A DNA stretch of 64,000 bases, from the NCBI RefSeq assembly GCF_024508275.1, contig NZ_CP101989.1, positions 3,720,001 to 3,784,000 of the forward strand. The letters are read 5' to 3'. This document shows, in pieces, positions 59,733 through 64,000 of the stretch. Every line of letters starts with the position of its first letter. Position 1 is the first letter of the stretch. The position numbers and the translations under genes are program-made. This DNA comes from Cellulomonas wangsupingiae. GTDB taxonomy: Bacteria; Actinomycetota; Actinomycetes; Actinomycetales; Cellulomonadaceae. The notes under the pieces were generated by a model. That model had not been told where the DNA came from. It worked only from the letters and a program-made list of their open reading frames with translations, and did not search any database.

Positions 59733-60583
59733 GCACCACGTCCTTCTCTCCCACCCCCGCCGCCCGCACACGTCCCCGGACGCCGCTGCAGCCGGTGACG
59801 TTCCCCCGGCTCGTCGCCTCCGAGTGGGTGAAGCTGCGCTCGCTGCGCTCGACGTGGTGGGCGCTCGCCCTCGCGCTCGCGTTCTTCCCCCTGCTCGCCG
59901 CGATGCGGTCCTCGAGCATCGCGACGATCGCGGACCAGGCGCCCCCCGGCTCCTTCGTCGGGCCCGCGTACGTGACCTCCGGGGTCACCCTCGCGCTGCT
60001 CGTCCTGTGCGGTCTGGCGGTCGTCGCGGTCACCGGGGAGTACCGCACCGGCCAGATCCGCTCCACGCTCGTCGCCGCACCGACGCGGCTGCCGGCGCTG
60101 TGGGCGAAGCTGACCGTCGTCGTCGGCGTCGTCCTCGCGACGTCGACCGTCGGCGTGCTCACCGGGTGGGCCGCGGCCGCGCCGTGGTTCGACGAGATCG
60201 GCATGACCGTCGACCTCACCGACGCCGAGCACGTGCGCCTCATGCTCGGCGTGCCCCTGTACCTGGCTGCCATGGCGGCCCTCGCGTTCGGCATCGGCTC
60301 GATCATCCGCAGCGCGGCCGCCGGCATCACGTCGGTGCTGGGGCTCGTGTTCGTCGTCGAGCCCGCGTTCGCGTACATCCCGTTCGAGCCGCTGCAGCAG
60401 TTCGCCGCGTACCTGCCGACGGCAGCGGGCGCACGGCTGGTCACGTCCGACTCCCTCGGGTCGATCGTCACGGGCTCGGGTGTCACGACCCTGACCCCGT
60501 GGGGCGGGTACGGGGTGCTGCTCGTGTGGGTCGCCGTGACGCTCACCGTCGCAGCGGTGCTGCTGCGCCGTCGGGACGCCTGA
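59729..60583 (+). CDS. ABC-2 permease with TCS partner
   Basis: The product has 284 residues and six or so membrane helices (first SLRSTWWALALALAFFPLLA, then LALLVLCGLAVVAVTGEYRT). The motif GEYRTGQIRSTLVAAPTRL is typical of this exporter group. ATG 59729 overlaps the ATPase stop. It likely exports a cell-wall-active peptide or lipid, controlled by the kinase/regulator pair encoded downstream. The cargo is unknown. Confidence 0.87.
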   Translation: MSTTSFSPTPAARTRPRTPLQPVTFPRLVASEWVKLRSLRSTWWALALALAFFPLLAAMRSSSIATIADQAPPGSFVGPAYVTSGVTLALLVLCGLAVVAVTGEYRTGQIRSTLVAAPTRLPALWAKLTVVVGVVLATSTVGVLTGWAAAAPWFDEIGMTVDLTDAEHVRLMLGVPLYLAAMAALAFGIGSIIRSAAAGITSVLGLVFVVEPAFAYIPFEPLQQFAAYLPTAAGARLVTSDSLGSIVTGSGVTTLTPWGGYGVLLVWVAVTLTVAAVLLRRRDA

Positions 60584-60607
60584 CCCGTGACCTGGGAGGA
60601 TGCGCAG

Positions 60608-62116
60608 ATGAGCGACACGACGCACGACGGGCGGGCCACCGTGCCCGCCCGTCGCGGGCGCCTGGTCACGCGGCTCGCCGACCGCTTCGTGCACCGCATC
60701 GCACCCGCGCGCGCGTGGCTGCGGGTGCTGGGCACGATCGCGCTGGTCGGGGTGTTCCTGACGTGGGGTGTCGTCTTCGCCGTGGGCGCCGAGTCGATGT
60801 ACGTGCTCAGCCGGTACGTCGGGCAGCAGCAGGCCGACGCGATGGCTGTCGGCTCGGTGCTCCTGACGTTCGTCGGTGCGGCCGTCCTGCTCGCGCGGCA
60901 CCGCCGTCCGGTGCTCGTCGCGGGCCTGACCGGGGCGCTCGCGATCGTGACGCTCGTCGTCGCCGGGGCCGCCAACGGGTACGAGCTCGCGATCGCGGCC
61001 ACGCTGTTCGCCGTCGCCGTCGCGCGGACCCCCCGCACGACGTGGGCCGTCGCCACCGCCGTCGTCGTCCCCGTCCTCGTCGCCGCACGCGTCGCACCGC
61101 GCGTCGCGCTCGTCGGGGCCCTCGCGGCGGGCGACGGCCCCGACGAGACGGACCCCGTCAGCCGCTTCCACCTGCCCGGCCTGCTGGGCGAGGCGCTGCC
61201 GCCGTCATGGGTCGTCACCGTCCTGCCCGTCGTGGTGCTCGCGCTGCTCGGCATCGCGTTCGGCACGCTCGTGCGCACCGCCCGGCTGCGGACCGCCGCG
61301 CTCGCCGAGGCCGCCGCCGCGCGCGCCGCCGAGGAGGAGCAGCGGGCCCGCGTCACCGACGCCACCGAGCGCGCCCGCGTCGCCCGGGAGATGCACGACG
61401 TCATCGCGCACTCCATCACCGTGATGGTCGCGCTGGGCGGGGGCGCCGCCGCGGCGCTCGACCGGTCACCCGACCAGGCGCGCCGCGCGCTCGACGAGCT
61501 CGTCGACACCGGACGGGGGGCGCTGGAGGACGTGCGGCGGATCCTGGGGGTGCTGCACGCGGGGCCTGACGCGGGCCGGGACGGGCGTCAGGACGCGGCG
61601 CAGGGCCCTGCGGCTGAGGACGCGTCGGGCGAGGACGCGTCGTCGGGCGCCGTGCCGATGGCCCCGCAGCCCGGCGTCGAGGACCTCGCGCGCCTCGTCG
61701 ACCGCTTCCGCACCGCGGGCCTGCCGGTGCGCACCACGGGCCTGGCCGTCGCGGGGCTCGACGCGCTCGACGCGACCCTGCAGCTCGCGGTCTACCGCAT
61801 CGTGCAGGAGTCCCTGACGAACACGCTGCGGCACGCGCCCGGCACCGCCGGCGTCGAGGTGGCCGTGCGGCGGCGCGACGACGCGGTCGAGGTCGTCGTC
61901 ACCGACCACGGCCCGGGCACCGAGGTCGCTCCCTCCCCCGGGTCCGGGCGGGGCGTCGTCGGGATGACGGGGCGGGCCGCCGCGTTCGGCGGGACCCTCG
62001 AGGCCGGGCCGCACGGGCCCGGCTGGCGCGTGCGGGCGGTGCTGCCGCAGCCCGCCGACGTCATGGCAGGCACCGCGGCGCACGCCGCTGCACCGACGAC
62101 CGAAGGAGAGGCATGA
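60608..62116 (+). CDS. NarL-type sensor histidine kinase
   Basis: The product has 502 residues. About five to six membrane helices lie in residues 38-230. The HisKA_3 domain has phospho-accepting His263 in [14 protein letters not shown]. The ATPase domain has [20 protein letters not shown] and [12 protein letters not shown], and a Gly/Asp/Ala-rich insert lies between (about 310-350). ATG 60608 has GGGAGGA seven bases upstream and is preferred to GTG 60587. It phosphorylates the regulator whose ATG overlaps its stop (62113). It forms part of an ABC-2/TCS resistance-type unit. Confidence 0.9.
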   Translation: MSDTTHDGRATVPARRGRLVTRLADRFVHRIAPARAWLRVLGTIALVGVFLTWGVVFAVGAESMYVLSRYVGQQQADAMAVGSVLLTFVGAAVLLARHRRPVLVAGLTGALAIVTLVVAGAANGYELAIAATLFAVAVARTPRTTWAVATAVVVPVLVAARVAPRVALVGALAAGDGPDETDPVSRFHLPGLLGEALPPSWVVTVLPVVVLALLGIAFGTLVRTARLRTAALAEAAAARAAEEEQRARVTDATERARVAREMHDVIAHSITVMVALGGGAAAALDRSPDQARRALDELVDTGRGALEDVRRILGVLHAGPDAGRDGRQDAAQGPAAEDASGEDASSGAVPMAPQPGVEDLARLVDRFRTAGLPVRTTGLAVAGLDALDATLQLAVYRIVQESLTNTLRHAPGTAGVEVAVRRRDDAVEVVVTDHGPGTEVAPSPGSGRGVVGMTGRAAAFGGTLEAGPHGPGWRVRAVLPQPADVMAGTAAHAAAPTTEGEA

Positions 62117-62787
62117 CCCGCGTCCTGCTGGTCGACGACCAGGCGCTCATCCGCATGGGCTTCCGCATGCTCATCGAGAGCGCCGACGACCTCGAGGTCG
62201 TCGGCGAGGCCCAGGACGGGCAGTCCGCGATCGAGCAGGCCGCCGCGCTGCGTCCCGACGTGGTGCTGATGGACGTGCGCATGCCCGGCGTCAACGGCAT
62301 CGACGCCACCGCGCGCATCGTCGAGGCGCAGCCCGACGTGCGCGTCCTGGTGCTCACGACCTTCGACCTCGACGAGTACGCGTTCGCGGCGCTGCGCGCC
62401 GGGGCCAGCGGGTTCCTGCTGAAGGACGCGGCGCCCGCCGAGCTGGCCGCCGCCGTGCGGACCGTCGCGTCCGGCGAGGCGGTGGTGTCCGCGCGGATCA
62501 CGCGGCGCATGCTCGAGCTGTTCGCCGAGCACCTGCCGGCGGCCGGCGAGGCCGTCGATCCCGGGGCCCCGCACCCCCGCCTCGCCGCGCTCACCCCGCG
62601 CGAGGTGGAGGTGCTGCGCGAGGTCGCCGAAGGGCTGTCGAACGCGGAGATCGCCGACCGGCTTTTCCTGTCCGAGGCGACCGTGAAGACGCATGTCGGG
62701 CGGATCCTCGCCAAGCTCGGGGTGCGGGACCGCGTGCAGGCCGTGGTGGTGGCGTACGAGACAGGGCTGGTGCGGGTGGGGGGGTGA
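62113..62787 (+). CDS. NarL/FixJ-family response regulator
   Basis: The product has 224 residues. Receiver residues: [12 protein letters not shown], Asp54 in LMDVRMPG, Thr in [11 protein letters not shown], and Lys in FLLKDAAP. The LuxR HTH reads [20 protein letters not shown], then [18 protein letters not shown]. It is the output of the histidine kinase upstream and likely switches on the ABC genes at 58785. It is close in sequence to the regulator at 25751, so these are paralogous systems. The gene ends the operon. Confidence 0.92.
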   Translation: MTRVLLVDDQALIRMGFRMLIESADDLEVVGEAQDGQSAIEQAAALRPDVVLMDVRMPGVNGIDATARIVEAQPDVRVLVLTTFDLDEYAFAALRAGASGFLLKDAAPAELAAAVRTVASGEAVVSARITRRMLELFAEHLPAAGEAVDPGAPHPRLAALTPREVEVLREVAEGLSNAEIADRLFLSEATVKTHVGRILAKLGVRDRVQAVVVAYETGLVRVGG

Positions 62788-62851
62788 CCGGGTCGTCCAC
62801 AGGGTGGCTGTGAGCTGCTCCACGGATGGGACGAACCGGTAGGTTCCCGGC

Positions 62852-63463
62852 ATGCGCGTACGCACTCAAAGCAGGTGGTCCGCGGCTGCAGCGGTGGTGC
62901 TGATCGGGATGCTCGCTGCCGGGTGCACCGGCGGGTCCGATCCCGCCGAGGCGGGGGCGACGAAGTCGAACGCCGCGACCGGCGCGTCGTCGTCTCCGAC
63001 TCCCTCGGCGTCGACGACGACACTAGACGCGATCGTGGCGCCATCACCGCCCAGTGACGCAGCTTCACCCACCGCGGGCAGTGCGCAGGACACCGCGACG
63101 TACTTCCTCCAGCTCTACCCGTACGTCTACTGGACCGGCGACCTCGCCGAGTGGGACAGGCTCGCCGCGCCGACGTGCATCTACTGCTCCAAGACGCGCG
63201 ACGATGTCTCTCGTCTGACCGATGCCGGGCACCGCGTCACGGGCGGTGCCATCGAGATCACCGACGCACAGAGCGACGAGGTCGAGGCCGGCGCGCTCTT
63301 CTCGGTGTTCGTCCACTTCAGCGAAGCCCCGTCACAAGAGCTGGACGGATCCGGAGCGGCGGTCGCGGCATCGGAAGGCGGCCGGTTCACCGGCCTGGTC
63401 GCGATGCGGTGGACCGGCGCGGACTGGTCCGTCGACGCGGTCGACGTCAGCAGCATCTCGTGA
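62852..63463 (+). CDS. DUF6318-type lipoprotein
   Basis: The product has 203 residues and a lipoprotein signal (RWSAAAAVVLIGMLAAGC, lipid on Cys25). After a Ser/Thr/Ala-rich linker, the folded domain (about 75-203) contains a Cys pair (PTCIYCSKTR) and a cystatin-like pattern, ending in FTGLVAMRWTGADWSVDAVD. DUF6318 proteins are widespread in actinobacteria with unknown role. TAGGTT lies six bases before the ATG (leaderless). The next gene begins in its stop (TGATG), so the two are co-translated and probably work together on the cell surface. Confidence 0.85.
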   Translation: MRVRTQSRWSAAAAVVLIGMLAAGCTGGSDPAEAGATKSNAATGASSSPTPSASTTTLDAIVAPSPPSDAASPTAGSAQDTATYFLQLYPYVYWTGDLAEWDRLAAPTCIYCSKTRDDVSRLTDAGHRVTGGAIEITDAQSDEVEAGALFSVFVHFSEAPSQELDGSGAAVAASEGGRFTGLVAMRWTGADWSVDAVDVSSIS

Positions 63464-64000
63464 TGCGCGGCACGGTTGCTCTCGTGATCGGCGTCGTCGT
63501 CATGGCGCCGCAGGCGTCGGCGGCACCCCCGGAGCGGGGGAACAAGGCCCGCGTCAGTGACGACACTCAGGCATTCGAAGCCCTGTCGTGGCTCCGGGAA
63601 CGCGACGTCCAGCGCGTGCGCGCACTTCCGCCTGAGGAGCGACTCGTCGAGTACGAGCGCGCCCCGTACTGCCGCGAGGCCGCGGCGACATGGGTCATGG
63701 GCTTCGCCGACGGCACCTGCGCCACCGGCGCGGACCTGGCCCAGGCGCCCGTGCAGTGCGAGGAGGGTGACACCGTCGTCATGCCGATGTGGCGACGCGA
63801 ACGCGCGACCCCCGCCTCCGCCTGGAGCGAGTGGACCAACATCGACCCCGGCGGTTGCGGCGTCGACCTGCTCCCCGTGCTGACCGAGGCGGACTTCCGC
63901 CGCCTGCCCCTGCCCGCCCCGACCCTGACCATGCAACCGGACCGCGGGTGGGTCCTGATCAACATCGAGACCATCACCTACACCGACCCCGCACCCATCA
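63463..64000 (+). CDS. Secreted protein coupled to the DUF6318 lipoprotein gene, 3' end outside window
   Basis: About 179 codons are visible. ATG 63463 lies inside the previous stop. A signal peptide (MRGTVALVIGVVVMAPQASA) with a likely cut after QASA precedes a hydrophilic domain with an odd number of Cys residues (YCREAAATW, GTCATG, QCEEGD, GCGVD). The C-terminus runs past the window edge. In other actinomycetes such genes follow DUF6318 lipoproteins, but the function is unknown. Confidence 0.75.
   Translation, partial: MRGTVALVIGVVVMAPQASAAPPERGNKARVSDDTQAFEALSWLRERDVQRVRALPPEERLVEYERAPYCREAAATWVMGFADGTCATGADLAQAPVQCEEGDTVVMPMWRRERATPASAWSEWTNIDPGGCGVDLLPVLTEADFRRLPLPAPTLTMQPDRGWVLINIETITYTDPAPI

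Noticed and set aside
57224..60583. Open forward frame of over 1100 codons
   Set aside because: Only the last 284 codons (from 59729) encode a recognisable permease. The front part is antisense to the proline-rich membrane-protein gene or out of frame with the ABC ATPase.

Overview
The window is about 74% GC, densely packed, and its codon use has G or C at nearly every third position. Many genes start with GTG. There are F420-type flavin oxidoreductases, a DtxR/IdeR-type iron box, LytR-CpsA-Psr and Rv0909-like proteins, and many promoters where a TAnnnT -10 element lies 6-7 bases before the start codon (leaderless transcripts). This points to a high-GC actinomycete, most like Cellulomonadaceae (Cellulomonas or a close relative). 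The genus is inference from gene content. The window reads as ordinary chromosome: no rRNA, tRNA, CRISPR array, insertion sequence or prophage was recognised.

Layout. 1-8716: a cut-off bile-acid-symporter-type transporter, an alpha/beta hydrolase, a decayed membrane-protein remnant, a 5'-3' exonuclease, a VOC protein, an SDR, an aldo/keto reductase, a VapBC-type toxin-antitoxin pair, and a TetR/MFS drug-efflux pair. 8807-14437: a VTC-domain/DUF4956/CotH/TetR operon, followed by an ATP-grasp ligase behind a possible leader ORF. 14481-20872: an iron-regulated siderophore-interacting protein, an LCP cell-wall ligase, a ferritin-like/VIT1 metal exporter and a giant LuxR regulator. 20915-30366: two LLM flavin oxidoreductases, a Gfo/Idh/MocA oxidoreductase, a membrane protein, a NarL-type two-component pair, a trehalose-synthase-like GH13 enzyme and a double FKBP lipoprotein. 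30521-39305: EF-G2, a MazG-like enzyme, a MacB/FtsX-type ABC exporter, a YciO/Sua5 protein, a UDGb-type uracil-DNA glycosylase and GalE. 40275-43844: a four-gene translationally coupled surface-glycan operon. 43857-46943: a CPBP protease, two SDRs and a CBS protein. 47086-52102: a Dna2-like nuclease-helicase and small proteins. 52217-56982: an MFS carrier, an F420 (DUF385) protein and a TetR with a divergent ABC-2 exporter. 57048-64000: a 57-residue acidic protein, a proline-rich membrane protein, an ABC-2/two-component operon and two exported proteins, the last cut by the window edge.

Cooperating groups. The VTC, DUF4956, CotH and TetR genes overlap or abut and look like one envelope system for polyphosphate synthesis. 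The GT-C, GT2, ChbG/HpnK and methyltransferase genes are coupled by 4-base overlaps and look like a pathway for one modified lipid-linked sugar. ABC ATPase, permease, histidine kinase and response regulator (58785-62787) form a sensing and efflux module.

The most unusual signals are two families of dispersed palindromic repeats, each with two copies. One copy flanks a truncated gene; the other three lie between convergent genes. Other points of interest are the VTC/CotH operon, a perfect 20-bp palindrome in a divergent promoter region, and small genes of 42-57 codons that simple gene calling would miss.
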